NCBI GenBank assembly: GCA_017303395.1 | Contig: JAFLBN010000006.1 | Span: 124,001 to 188,000, forward strand | Direction: 5' to 3' | Origin: Chitinophagales bacterium | Lineage (GTDB): Bacteria > Bacteroidota > Bacteroidia > Chitinophagales > Chitinophagaceae | Length of the DNA: 64,000 bases | Part shown: positions 16,655-25,719 of the stretch, in pieces | Numbering within the stretch: the first letter of the stretch is position 1 | Layout of the letters: the number at the start of each line of letters is the position of its first letter | Notes under the pieces: model-generated | The model's input: the letters and a program-made list of their open reading frames with translations, nothing else | What the model was told of the DNA's origin: nothing | The model's database searches: none | Program-made: the position numbers and the translations under genes

Positions 16655-16891
16655 TTAATTTTCAGCGTTTTTCTGTTTGTTTTTTCTGTAGCGTCTGATG
16701 CCATAGCCTACACCTGCAATCGCCAGATAACTTAAGCCACCATCAAGAGGAGCGCAATATGGATTATAACCACAGTTGCAACCTCCACCACAACGACTGT
16801 TGCACCAATTACTATGTGCACTGGCTGCGATAGGCAATACCAACATAGCACCTACCAACAATAGTTTTGAAGAAAATAGGAGTTTTTTCAT
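16655..16891 (-). CDS. Tiny Cys/Gly-rich exosortase substrate, second copy
   Basis: 78 residues. Signal peptide (MKKLLFSSKLLLVGAMLVLP, cleavage near ASA), core HSNWCNSRCGGGCNCGYNPYC, then APLDGG, a membrane helix (LSYLAIAGVGYGI) and a strongly basic tail (RRYRKNKQKNAEN). It aligns with the operon copy over its whole length: AH[ST]xWCxSxxGxGCNCG and Y-x-x-P-L-[DE]-G. It has five cysteines in the mature core instead of three. It has its own promoter and a perfect inverted repeat over the -33 element. It could be a structural or signalling micropeptide; that is inference. Confidence 0.8.
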   Translation of the reverse strand: MKKLLFSSKLLLVGAMLVLPIAASAHSNWCNSRCGGGCNCGYNPYCAPLDGGLSYLAIAGVGYGIRRYRKNKQKNAEN

Positions 16892-16916
16892 ATTGTGTTT
16901 ATTATTTTTTGCAACA

Positions 16917-16948
16917 CAAATATGAATAACAAGTATCGGTTAAACAAA
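16917..16948 (-). promoter_or_regulatory. Promoter of the second Cys/Gly-rich substrate gene
   Basis: Minus strand: TTTG (16945-16948), 20 bases, CATATTTG (16917-16924), 26 bases before the ATG. It deviates from TAnnTTTG only at the first position. Confidence 0.55.
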
Positions 16949-16968
16949 CACAATGGCATGTTTAACCG
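16937..16968. promoter_or_regulatory. Perfect inverted repeat over the promoter (candidate operator)
   Basis: Arms CGGTTAAACA and TGTTTAACCG, ten bases each with no mismatch, separated by 12 bases (22-base centre distance, about two helical turns). The left arm covers the -33 element of the substrate promoter. This geometry fits a dimeric regulator. There is no T run, so a terminator is unlikely. Confidence 0.55.
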
Positions 16969-17018
16969 TAGTGGTTATACTCAGATAACAACTTATTAAT
17001 AAAAAAATAGGTTATAAA

Positions 17019-17114
17019 TTACTGGTAAATGGACTTATTCCAGACAGAAATCTGCACTTTGTCAATCTTCACTATATCTACTACTGTATTGATGAAACGC
17101 TTGATTTTGCTCAT
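17019..17114 (-). CDS. Possible 31-residue microprotein
   Basis: ATG-to-TAA frame of 31 codons. The product begins MSKIKRFINTVVDIVKIDKV and ends NKSIYQ: a basic, amphipathic helix-like N terminus with no signal peptide. An ATATTTG element like those of the exosortase substrate genes lies about 35 bases upstream of the ATG (on the minus strand, just before GCAGGAAGAACG). The coding evidence is otherwise weak, since a frame this short can arise by chance. Confidence 0.35.
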   Translation of the reverse strand: MSKIKRFINTVVDIVKIDKVQISVWNKSIYQ

Positions 17115-17201
17115 TTTTTGTTTTGTTTATCGTTCTTCCTGCAAATATGCTATTGCCCGTGGTGGTGTAAGAAATTTATCAGAGTGATTAACAGTGCGAT
17201 T

Positions 17202-17227
17202 GCAATTCGTTAACCAATGATTAACAA
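17202..17227. promoter_or_regulatory. 26-base element shared with 10618-10643
   Basis: GCAATTCGTTAACCAATG then ATTAACAA: 23 of 26 bases identical to the reverse strand of the element between the TonB receptor and T9SS repeat genes. It contains two TTAAC steps ten bases apart, as if for a regulator binding one face of the helix. Confidence 0.4.
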
Positions 17228-17319
17228 GAGGATTTTGTCATGTTTTAGCTCTTATTGAACACTTTATGAAAAAATCTAAAAAAATGTGCCCCGTAAGGGA
17301 TTTATGTGTTTTTATTATC

Positions 17320-17327
17320 TATCTTTG
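17320..17327 (+). promoter_or_regulatory. -7 element of the rpsA promoter
   Basis: TATCTTTG exactly matches TAnnTTTG and is followed by CCCTCC, like the ribosomal promoters at 8453 and 15317. A good -33 TTTG is not seen at the usual distance. Confidence 0.5.
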
Positions 17328-17350
17328 CCCTCCCAAAAATTTCACTTAAA

Positions 17351-17356
17351 AGGAGG
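17351..17356 (+). promoter_or_regulatory. Strong Shine-Dalgarno before rpsA
   Basis: AGGAGG within AAAAGGAGGAA, eight bases before the TTG start codon. Such a complete anti-16S match is rare in this phylum and is the strongest in the window. It decides the TTG start. Confidence 0.8.
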
Positions 17357-17364
17357 AACAAAAA

Positions 17365-19206
17365 TTGGAAGAAAATCAATTAATTAACCAAACCGGTGCT
17401 CTGGCGGACACACAGGGCGGCGCTCACGACGATTTCGATTGGAGCGTTGACAAACGTAACGTAGCTTCTTACAACGAAGCAAAACGTGTTGAAATGGACA
17501 AATTGTACGACAGTACTTTCAAGTCTATCGATGAATCTCAACTGTTGCAAGGTACTATCGTAGGCCTTACTAAAACAGATGTAATCATCAACATCGGTTT
17601 CAAATCTGATGGTCTGGTATCACTCAACGAATTCCGCGACATGCAGGATATCAAAATCGGTGATGATATCGAAGTGATGGTTGTTGAAAAAGAAGACAAA
17701 AACGGTCATTTGCACCTGAGCCGTAAAATGGCACGTGCTAGCCGCGCTTGGCAAAAAATCGTTGATTTCTACAAAACTGGCGAAATCGTTACAGGTACTA
17801 TCACAAGCAAAACTAAAGGTGGCTTGATAGTAGATGTATATGGTCTGGAAACATTCTTGCCTGGTTCTCAAATCGACGTTAAACCTGTAACTGACTACGA
17901 TCAGTATGTAGGTAAAACAATGGACTTCAAAGTTGTTAAAATCAACGAAGCTATACGCAACGCTGTAGTATCTCACAAAGCGCTGATTGAAAGCGATATT
18001 GAACAACAACGTACTGTTATTATATCTCAACTGGAAAAAGGTCAGGTACTGGAAGGTACTGTTAAGAATGTTACCGACTTCGGTGCGTTCATCGATCTTG
18101 GTGGTGTTGATGGTCTGCTGTACATCACAGACATTAGCTGGGGCCGCGTAACGCATCCTAGCGAAGTACTGGAAAATGGCCAGAAACTGAATGTCGTTGT
18201 TCTTGACTTTGATGATGAGAAAAAACGCATCAGCCTGGGTCTGAAACAACTGACTGCTCACCCTTGGGATAGCATGGTAGAAGGTATCAGCGAAGGTGCT
18301 AAAGTAAAAGGTAAAGTAGTAAACATCGAAGATTATGGTGCTTTCCTTGAAATTATGCCTGGTGTAGAAGGTCTGGTACACGTTTCAGAAATCACATGGT
18401 CTTCTCAGCCTATCAATGCGAAGGAATTCTTCAAAATGGGTGATGAGTATGAAGCTGTAGTTGTAACACTTGATAAAGAAGAGCGCAAAATGAGCCTTTC
18501 TATCAAACAACTGACAGAAGATCCATGGGAAACTATCGAAAATAAATTCCCTGTAGATAGCCGCCACACTGGTGTTGTTAAAAACATCACTCCTTATGGT
18601 GTGTTCGTTGAACTGGAAACAGGTATTGGCGGTATGATCCACATCAGCGACCTGAGCTGGATCAAACGTTACAACCACCCAAGTGAGTTCACTAAAGTTG
18701 GCGAAAAAATTGACGTTGCTATCCTTAGCATCGACAAAGAAAACCGCAAATTGGCGCTGGGTCACAAACAAATGGAAGAAGATCCATGGAATACATTTGA
18801 AACAGTATTCCCAATTGGTAGCGTTCACGAAGGTAGCGTAACTAAGAAAGATGATAAAGGTGCAACAGTACAACTGCAATACGGTCTGGAAGCTTATGCT
18901 CCTGCACGCCATCTGAAAAAAGAAGATGGTAGCACTGTAGAAGCAGATGCTATACTGCCATTCGTTATCATCGAGTTCGATCGCAATGATAAGCGCATCA
19001 TGGTCTCTCACACTCGTGTATGGGAACAAGGTGTAGCTGAAGAAAAAGAAGCTGCTAAGAAAGAAGCTGCTGCTGAAGGCGAAAAAACTAAGAAAGCAGT
19101 GAAAAATATTCAGAGCAAAGTAGAGAAACCAACACTTGGTGATCTTGGCGCTCTGGCTGCACTGAAAGACAAACTGAAGAAAGCTGAAGATGGTAACGAA
19201 GGTTAA
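17365..19206 (+). CDS. rpsA: 30S ribosomal protein S1
   Basis: 613 residues with six S1 RNA-binding repeats. They begin near [77 protein letters not shown] and [15 protein letters not shown], followed by a Lys/Glu/Ala-rich tail. Repeats 3-5 have the best FGAF/YGAF core and would bind mRNA. The start is TTG, set by a perfectly spaced AGGAGG; no ATG is available near the N terminus. Monocistronic, with its own promoter and terminator. The strong Shine-Dalgarno plus weak start codon suggests dedicated translational control (inference). Confidence 0.95.
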   Translation: MEENQLINQTGALADTQGGAHDDFDWSVDKRNVASYNEAKRVEMDKLYDSTFKSIDESQLLQGTIVGLTKTDVIINIGFKSDGLVSLNEFRDMQDIKIGDDIEVMVVEKEDKNGHLHLSRKMARASRAWQKIVDFYKTGEIVTGTITSKTKGGLIVDVYGLETFLPGSQIDVKPVTDYDQYVGKTMDFKVVKINEAIRNAVVSHKALIESDIEQQRTVIISQLEKGQVLEGTVKNVTDFGAFIDLGGVDGLLYITDISWGRVTHPSEVLENGQKLNVVVLDFDDEKKRISLGLKQLTAHPWDSMVEGISEGAKVKGKVVNIEDYGAFLEIMPGVEGLVHVSEITWSSQPINAKEFFKMGDEYEAVVVTLDKEERKMSLSIKQLTEDPWETIENKFPVDSRHTGVVKNITPYGVFVELETGIGGMIHISDLSWIKRYNHPSEFTKVGEKIDVAILSIDKENRKLALGHKQMEEDPWNTFETVFPIGSVHEGSVTKKDDKGATVQLQYGLEAYAPARHLKKEDGSTVEADAILPFVIIEFDRNDKRIMVSHTRVWEQGVAEEKEAAKKEAAAEGEKTKKAVKNIQSKVEKPTLGDLGALAALKDKLKKAEDGNEG

Positions 19207-19233
19207 TCCATCTGAAGTAATCGGATAATACTT

Positions 19234-19263
19234 ATAAGCCCCGCATTTGCGGGGCTTATTTAT
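19234..19263 (+). terminator. Terminator of rpsA
   Basis: Perfect 11-base stem ATAAGCCCCGC/GCGGGGCTTAT, four-base loop, then TTTATT. Confidence 0.9.
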
Positions 19264-19354
19264 TGCGTGTATGTCTCGTCGTTTATTCGTTTATTGTAGC
19301 ACTCAGATACAGTCAGCTTGGGAGATTTGAATTGCAGACTGGCATAGAAAAGAA

Positions 19355-19380
19355 CAGGGCAATGAATATTCATTGCCCTG
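19355..19380 (-). terminator. Terminator of the DUF4397 gene (perfect 26-base palindrome)
   Basis: CAGGGCAATGAAT/ATTCATTGCCCTG is fully self-complementary over 26 bases. On the minus strand it is followed by TTCTTTTC. It comes 23 bases after the stop of the minus-strand gene. Confidence 0.75.
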
Positions 19381-19403
19381 TGTATACGTTCGTCTTGTAT
19401 GGT

Positions 19404-21062
19404 TTATTGTTTGATAAAGCGTTGGGTAATCTTACCGTTTGTAGTTTGTACCTCAGCAATATAAACACCTGCAGGTAAGTTGCTGATATCTAGAGCATTA
19501 ACCTGTGTTTGAATGTTTTTAACCTCTAAGCCAACTGTATTTAGTATTGATATACTTTGTATTGGTGCTTTAGATTTGATATACAAGGTCTCATTTGCAG
19601 GATTAGGATAGATGTTAATACCGCTTTCATTCTCTACTTCTGATACTGAAACTGTATATATAGGTAACCTTACTAATGCACCACCTGAAGGGCGCGCATA
19701 GTACAGATGCAGTTTTGGCCCCTTGCTGTTTTTGGTACTGTCAGCAAAGCCACTGGCAACTAGTGTCAGCGCTTCTCCCTGACTAGGGAAGTTGGTAAGG
19801 AAGGAGCCATAACTGCCTGATGTGCCAGCCAAGCCTAAAACCGTTGATGCGCTTGCAGCAACAGATTGGTAACCCGCAAAATTATCGAATGCTATATTAC
19901 TGAACCATGCCCCGGAAGGTGCATTAACTGTAAGGTTTGTAGCATCAGTGCTGCCATTACAAAAAAGCACGTCGTGGTCGCTGCTGTTTGCTGGTATTTC
20001 TCTGGCATTATTGTACTTAGTGAGCCTGAATGAGGTAAGAGGTGTATAACCGGCTGCACTCTTAATGCCGTTTGCAACAACAACATGTGTGCCTAAAGAG
20101 TCGAAAGTAATATTTTGAGTATATGATGCATCTGCAGAAGAACTGCTGTTTTTAGGGGCTATACCAAATGTAATTGGTGTATTACCATAAAACTCTACAA
20201 ATGGAGTAGAATTACGGAATACAAAGTCGTTAATTGCTCTCTCACTACCCGCGTACACATCCACAGTATCTCCAGTAGTATCCGCGCAGTTATGAATGAA
20301 TTGCACACGAGCAATCGGTTCAGGAGATGTAGCTTTCAATTCAATAAGATTGCCACCGTCTGCGCTTGCCATCCATAACCCCATGCTTGCACCATTACTA
20401 TTTGCAGAAGGATTTAAAAAGCCGGAAGTAAGAATAATGCCTGCTTTATTTAGTAAAGAAGGGTCGTCAAAAGGAGTTTCGTAAGTACCATATCTTACAT
20501 TACCATTATCATTTGTAGTTCTTACTTTACCTATTACCGGACTAAAGGTTGTATATCCCGTACTGAAAGATCCATAACTCAGGTTATTGCCCACCGTTTG
20601 TATTCCCGACCTGAAGTCATATGCTGGCGCGTCTGTTGCCATATTTGCAAACATCACATCCACATTGCCTGCAGAAATAGTCTTTGCATTGCTGAAAATA
20701 TCTATACTTATTGGTTTTAGAGGCGTATAGCCCGATGAAGACTTTATTCCGTTCAGTATAATTATGTACTCGTTGGTAGGAGATAAAGTAATAGTCCTGC
20801 TTCTGAATGTATCCGTAATATTTGTACTGAGAGATGGTGCTATGCCAATGGTAAATGGAGATGATGTAGAGTAATTGGTAAACATTGTAGCAGTTCTGAA
20901 TGGCATATCGGGGTTTACTTTAGCGCCATTTATCCATATGTCTACCATAGGAACAGAAACATCAGCAATATTATTTATGATTTGCACTTTTGTAATCTGA
21001 GAATAGCATTGTGCAGATGCAAAAAGAGTTAATAAGATGGAAAGATGTAGTTTTTTTAGCAT
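19404..21062 (-). CDS. T9SS-secreted DUF4397 protein
   Basis: 552 residues. A signal peptide (MLKKLHLSILLTLFASAQ) is followed by two DUF4397-type beta domains. The first begins KVQIINNIADVSVPMVDIW and the second RVQFIHNCADTTGDTVDVY. Both contain the I-x-N-x-A-D ... VDVY/VDIW signature and repeated GIAP segments. The C-terminal 80 residues are a T9SS type A sorting domain (IYPNPANETLYIKS to FIKQ). It is predicted to be surface-attached or released. DUF4397 has no assigned enzymatic role. The gene is monocistronic and divergent from the subtilase gene, with 153 bases between them. Confidence 0.88.
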   Translation of the reverse strand: MLKKLHLSILLTLFASAQCYSQITKVQIINNIADVSVPMVDIWINGAKVNPDMPFRTATMFTNYSTSSPFTIGIAPSLSTNITDTFRSRTITLSPTNEYIIILNGIKSSSGYTPLKPISIDIFSNAKTISAGNVDVMFANMATDAPAYDFRSGIQTVGNNLSYGSFSTGYTTFSPVIGKVRTTNDNGNVRYGTYETPFDDPSLLNKAGIILTSGFLNPSANSNGASMGLWMASADGGNLIELKATSPEPIARVQFIHNCADTTGDTVDVYAGSERAINDFVFRNSTPFVEFYGNTPITFGIAPKNSSSSADASYTQNITFDSLGTHVVVANGIKSAAGYTPLTSFRLTKYNNAREIPANSSDHDVLFCNGSTDATNLTVNAPSGAWFSNIAFDNFAGYQSVAASASTVLGLAGTSGSYGSFLTNFPSQGEALTLVASGFADSTKNSKGPKLHLYYARPSGGALVRLPIYTVSVSEVENESGINIYPNPANETLYIKSKAPIQSISILNTVGLEVKNIQTQVNALDISNLPAGVYIAEVQTTNGKITQRFIKQ

Positions 21063-21215
21063 CAGGTCAATTTTTTGTTTAAAGATTTATTCTGTAATCA
21101 GTATATAAATATAAGAAAAAACATGTTACAGTCATTTTAGTTACCAGATAGAATATCTATAATATCAATGGCTTTTATGCTGTAAATTGTAGATAGTTAT
21201 CGTAGCATTGATAGA

Positions 21216-24200
21216 ATGGAAAGGAACAAAAAGGTAGTATTTCTTTTATTGTTAACAACATTAATATGTTTGTTTTTGCAAACAGTTGTTGCTCAGTCTG
21301 TTGCCACAAAGTTCGGAACAATACGTTTATCAGAGAATGCTCAACGGTGGTATGATAGTGTATTAAATACAACTGCTGAAGGTGATTACTTGGTTTTATT
21401 GCATTTCAGACATTTACCTGCGCAACGCGAACGTGCTCAACTTTTGGCATACGGGGTGGAAATTGGTGATTATTTAGGCGGATTCACTTACGATGGTATA
21501 ATAAGTGTTAAAAAGGAAATTAGAGCCATAGCCCCTGAAATATTATACGGAATCAGCCCCTTTAATGATACATGGAAGGTCGAACAAGCATTACTTGCAA
21601 GGCTTAATAAACCTGATAAAGAGCCTCTAAAGTTGCTAACATCAGCAACTATCACAAACTATAATGATATTGAAACATTTATTTCATCAATTGGGGGTAC
21701 TATTGATGATGCCAATTTGAAATCTATAGGAATATTCCGGATTACTATACCTAAAAGCTCTTTTAATAAGCTAAAGGCGCATCATGCTATCAAGCGATTA
21801 TCGTTGGTGCAGGAACCACAAATACTAAACTATGAGTCGAAAGCTGTGTCTAAAGCCAACTTAGCCAACCTATCAGCTATTTATGGTGGATATGGACTGA
21901 AGGGGAATGGCATTATGATAGGTATAGGTGACAATAGTGCTGCAAATTATCATATAGATTTAAAAGATAGGGGAATTAATTACAACCCCCAACCATATGC
22001 AAACCATGGCGTACACATCAGCGGTATAGTTAGTGGTGCTGGTATAGCTAATGTGAAAGGTGAGGGTGTGGCTCCTGAAGCAAGATTTATTAATCATTTA
22101 TTTAGTGGTATTTGGGAGCAGACGGGTGTTTTTCATGATCAGTATAATATGACAATTACTAACAACTCTTATGCTGCAGTTATAAGGGATTGTGACTATG
22201 CCGGTACCTATAATACTTATTCTGAAGCTATAGATAAGTTGTCATTACAATACAAAGATGTACTGCATGTATTTGCTGCCGGCAATGATGGGCTGATAAC
22301 TTGCAATCCATACCCGGCAGGATATGCAACTGTTGTGGGGGCTTATCAGGCTGCCAAAAACTGTTTGGTTGTTACCAGTACGGATAAAAATTACATAAAT
22401 GCTAAAGATGGCGGCAGAGGTCCAATTAAAGATGGAAGACTAAAACCTGAAATAACAGCAGTTGGGGTAGATGTTATGTCTACAACTAAAGTAGACTCTT
22501 ATTTGGTGTCTGGTGGTACCAGTATGGCATGCCCGGGTGTAGCAGGAGGACTGGCACTTTTGTCTGAAAGGTATAAGCAAATAAACGGTAATGTAAATGC
22601 ACCTGCGAATATCTTAAAGGCCTTGATACTGAATACATCTACAGATATTGGTAATCCTGGGCCCGACTATACATTTGGTTTTGGTTTTATGAATGTTGCC
22701 AAAGCCATAAATGCATTGAATAATAATCAGTACATATCAGGTTCAGTAAACAATGGGGGGCAAATAACATACAATGTAAATGTACCACCCAATACAGCGC
22801 AACTAAAGGTGATGTTATTGTGGTTTGACGAACCTGCAAGTACAGCATCAACCAAACAGTTGGTAAACGACTTGGACGTAATAGTAACCACACCTGCCTC
22901 AGTCATTCACAAACCTCTTATTTTAGATGCAACACCTGCTAATATTCTGAAAAATGCTGTAGAAGGAGATGATAGGCTAAATAATACGGAACAGATAGTC
23001 ATCAACAATCCGCAGGCAGGTAACTATGTGGTTACCATAAAAGGGTTCAACGTACCATCGGCAAGTCAGGATTTTATCCTTACTTATGATTTTATTGAGC
23101 AAGGGGTTAAATTAACATATCCTACTGCAGGTGCACAAGTTGCGGCAGGCGACAGTCTCCGGATTTATTGGGATGCATCTGAAAGTACTAATACACAGCG
23201 CATAGAGTATTCCACTGACGGTGGCAGCAACTGGCAGCAAATTGTTAATAATATTGATGCCTCACAAAGGTATTACACTTGGTTTGTACCTGTTGGTATT
23301 AGCAGTGGTAGGTGCATAATGAGAGTAGTAAGAAATGTGACGAATGAACAAAGTAGTAGCGGCTTGTTTGTAATTAATCCGATGCCTGTAGTATCACTCG
23401 CGGCTATACAATGCCCTGAGTATATAAATATACAATGGCAAGCAATTCCTAATGCATCGGCCTATGAGGTAATGCGGAAAATAGGCACTGCAATGGTTGT
23501 TACAGATACGGTAACTACAACAGAGTATGTTTACGGAGGGTTAGCACCTGATAGTATTTACTATGTTGCAGTAAGGCCTATAATAGATGGGATGAGTGGA
23601 TATCGCAGCCTTGCTGCAAAACGTATGCCCAATGACGGAGATTGTACCGGGAGTATTTCCGACGGAGATATTTCTGTAAGAAAAATTGATAACCCTGTAT
23701 CAGGCAGGCTATTGACGAGTAACGCACTTACCAATAAAGAAGAATTGACTATAGCATTGCGCAATCTGGATGACATGCCGGTAGCTTCTTTCAGAGTCGG
23801 GTATAGTATTAACGGCGGTGCATGGAAATCAAAAGACTTTAATATTACATTGCCCGCAAACAACATTACACCTGTGAAAGTAGATACCGTTGATTTGTCT
23901 GCAGCCGGGCAGTATAAGCTTGTATTGGCTATTCAAAATTTATCTGTAACTGACCCTCGGAGTATTAATGATACCATTACAACTATTGTTCGTCAATTGA
24001 ATAACCCTGCGGTTAATCTCAATACTGTTGTTGAAGAAAACTTTGAAAGCTGGCCAATTATTGACACACAACTACCAATATTTGGTGTTAGCCCCGACGA
24101 ACGTTGGGACTACAGTAATGCAAATGATACTTGCCGAATGAGGAGTTTTGTGAAAAAAGACATCACAATATCAGGCAACAGATCTGTTAGTTTAGACGCG

Positions 24201-25718
24201 TCTATACATTCATTGAATAATCACAGAAATACGTTGACAGGCACGTACAATCTAGCTAATCACAATGCCAACAATGATGAAGTTCGGTATGAGTTTGATT
24301 ATATATTGCACGGCTATACACCTGACGATGATAGCAATGCTGTGTATGTAAGAGGGGATGATACTAAATCATGGGTTCGTCTAATGTCATACGACGTTAA
24401 ACTGGCAGGAACAGGTAAAACCGGTAAATCAGGCTCGTTATCTGTTACAGATGCATTGCTTGGTGCTAGCCAAAATTTTAGCACCAGCAGTCAGGTGATG
24501 TTTATGCAGAATGATCTGTCGCTTATCAGTAAACAAAACTTTGGAAGAGGTGTCACAATAGATAACGTGAAAATTTATACTGTACAGAATGATATACAGT
24601 TGATAGCTGTTGTATCTCCAATAGTATCTGAATGTGGATTAACAGGCCCGCAATCGTTGACTGTGAAAATAAGAAACGGAGTGAACCAACAACTTAATAA
24701 TGTACAGCTATATTATTCACTAGATAACGGAACAGTAGTAAATGAAACATTGACTTCCATAAATGGTAAACAAACAATGAACTACACGTTTAGTAACAAG
24801 ATAGATTTGACTAAAAATGGCAGGCATGTGTTGGATATATGGTTGTCTGTTGATGGAGATACATATTTGCTTAATGACAGTTTACTGAAGTACGAATTCT
24901 ATAATCAGCCATTAATTAAGACATATCCTTATATAGATGACTTTGAGGCTTCAAATGGTGGTTGGTATGCAAATGGTATAGACAATTCATGGAGCTATGG
25001 AGTAATAGCATCACCTAAAATAAATAAGGCAGCTAGTGGCATAAATGGTTGGAAAACCAATCTTACAGGTATTTATAACGACTATGAGCAGTCATATTTG
25101 TATTCACCTTGCTTTGATTTATCTGCATTACAAAATCCGACTTTCAGGTTCAAGCGAGCTGTTGATATAGAAAACTGTGGTGCTGTATTTTGCGATGGTG
25201 CATTTATGGAATATAGTATAAATGGAACTGAATGGCAAAAACTTGGTACATGGAGTGAGGGTAGTAACTGGTACAATGATACCCTCTATAATATGTGGTC
25301 TATAGAGAACAGCGTAAAGTGGCAGACATCATCTATCCCTTTGCCCAAAAAGGAATCAACATTGCGCCTGAGGTACCATTTCACATCAGACATGGGGGCC
25401 GAGCGTGAGGGTATAGCTGTAGATGATGTAGAGGTTTTTGATGATCTACCTAAAGTAGTTGAAAACAATTTGTTGAATGTAGTACCTAATCCTACCAAGG
25501 ATGGTAAAGTAACAATAGACTGGACAGCACACGGAGGTACTGTAATGGAATTGACGATATTCAATATTGTTGGTAATAAAGTATATGAAGCTAAAGCTAC
25601 CGCCAAAGAGGGGCGTAACTATACTACTTTGCAAACACCGAATTTTCAACCTGGTGTTTACCTCTATCACATCATGGTAGGCGATAAAAAGTACACCAGA
25701 AAGATTGTGTATTTGTAA
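21216..25718 (+). CDS. T9SS-secreted S8 subtilisin-like serine protease
   Basis: 1500 residues. Signal peptide, a prodomain-like segment (about 30-210), then a subtilase domain. The triad is Asp239 in IGIGDN, His264 in NHGVHISG and Ser436 in SGGTSMACPG, with an oxyanion-like Asn in the FAAGND segment. After the protease come a P-domain/jelly-roll-like region, an Ig-like segment, an Fn3-like segment (IQWQAIPNASAYEVMRK), and two lamin-G/MAM-like beta domains (WDYSNANDTCRM; SWSYGVIASPKINKAASG). A T9SS sorting domain ends it (VVPNPTKDGKVTIDW to RKIVYL). It is expected to be an extracellular or surface protease. Specificity is not predictable from sequence. Confidence 0.93.
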   Translation: MERNKKVVFLLLLTTLICLFLQTVVAQSVATKFGTIRLSENAQRWYDSVLNTTAEGDYLVLLHFRHLPAQRERAQLLAYGVEIGDYLGGFTYDGIISVKKEIRAIAPEILYGISPFNDTWKVEQALLARLNKPDKEPLKLLTSATITNYNDIETFISSIGGTIDDANLKSIGIFRITIPKSSFNKLKAHHAIKRLSLVQEPQILNYESKAVSKANLANLSAIYGGYGLKGNGIMIGIGDNSAANYHIDLKDRGINYNPQPYANHGVHISGIVSGAGIANVKGEGVAPEARFINHLFSGIWEQTGVFHDQYNMTITNNSYAAVIRDCDYAGTYNTYSEAIDKLSLQYKDVLHVFAAGNDGLITCNPYPAGYATVVGAYQAAKNCLVVTSTDKNYINAKDGGRGPIKDGRLKPEITAVGVDVMSTTKVDSYLVSGGTSMACPGVAGGLALLSERYKQINGNVNAPANILKALILNTSTDIGNPGPDYTFGFGFMNVAKAINALNNNQYISGSVNNGGQITYNVNVPPNTAQLKVMLLWFDEPASTASTKQLVNDLDVIVTTPASVIHKPLILDATPANILKNAVEGDDRLNNTEQIVINNPQAGNYVVTIKGFNVPSASQDFILTYDFIEQGVKLTYPTAGAQVAAGDSLRIYWDASESTNTQRIEYSTDGGSNWQQIVNNIDASQRYYTWFVPVGISSGRCIMRVVRNVTNEQSSSGLFVINPMPVVSLAAIQCPEYINIQWQAIPNASAYEVMRKIGTAMVVTDTVTTTEYVYGGLAPDSIYYVAVRPIIDGMSGYRSLAAKRMPNDGDCTGSISDGDISVRKIDNPVSGRLLTSNALTNKEELTIALRNLDDMPVASFRVGYSINGGAWKSKDFNITLPANNITPVKVDTVDLSAAGQYKLVLAIQNLSVTDPRSINDTITTIVRQLNNPAVNLNTVVEENFESWPIIDTQLPIFGVSPDERWDYSNANDTCRMRSFVKKDITISGNRSVSLDASIHSLNNHRNTLTGTYNLANHNANNDEVRYEFDYILHGYTPDDDSNAVYVRGDDTKSWVRLMSYDVKLAGTGKTGKSGSLSVTDALLGASQNFSTSSQVMFMQNDLSLISKQNFGRGVTIDNVKIYTVQNDIQLIAVVSPIVSECGLTGPQSLTVKIRNGVNQQLNNVQLYYSLDNGTVVNETLTSINGKQTMNYTFSNKIDLTKNGRHVLDIWLSVDGDTYLLNDSLLKYEFYNQPLIKTYPYIDDFEASNGGWYANGIDNSWSYGVIASPKINKAASGINGWKTNLTGIYNDYEQSYLYSPCFDLSALQNPTFRFKRAVDIENCGAVFCDGAFMEYSINGTEWQKLGTWSEGSNWYNDTLYNMWSIENSVKWQTSSIPLPKKESTLRLRYHFTSDMGAEREGIAVDDVEVFDDLPKVVENNLLNVVPNPTKDGKVTIDWTAHGGTVMELTIFNIVGNKVYEAKATAKEGRNYTTLQTPNFQPGVYLYHIMVGDKKYTRKIVYL

Positions 25719-25719
25719 G

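Larger units (their letters stand above)
16969..17319. other. Long intergenic region between the exosortase locus and rpsA
   Basis: Together with flanking DNA this is the only gap above 300 bases (16892-17364). It holds the promoter and inverted repeat described above, a possible 31-codon frame on the minus strand (17019-17114), the 26-base shared element at 17202-17227, and the rpsA promoter and leader. No RNA gene or mobile element is seen. Confidence 0.6.

Noticed and set aside
17620-18381. 253-codon frame antisense to rpsA
   Set aside because: A mirror of strong S1 codon bias (Phe/Tyr/Asn-rich product); no promoter, no conserved motif.
19355-19380. Perfect 26-base palindrome as a possible recombination or mobile-element end
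   Set aside because: It sits just after a stop codon with a T-rich flank on the minus strand and has no target duplication; a terminator explains it.
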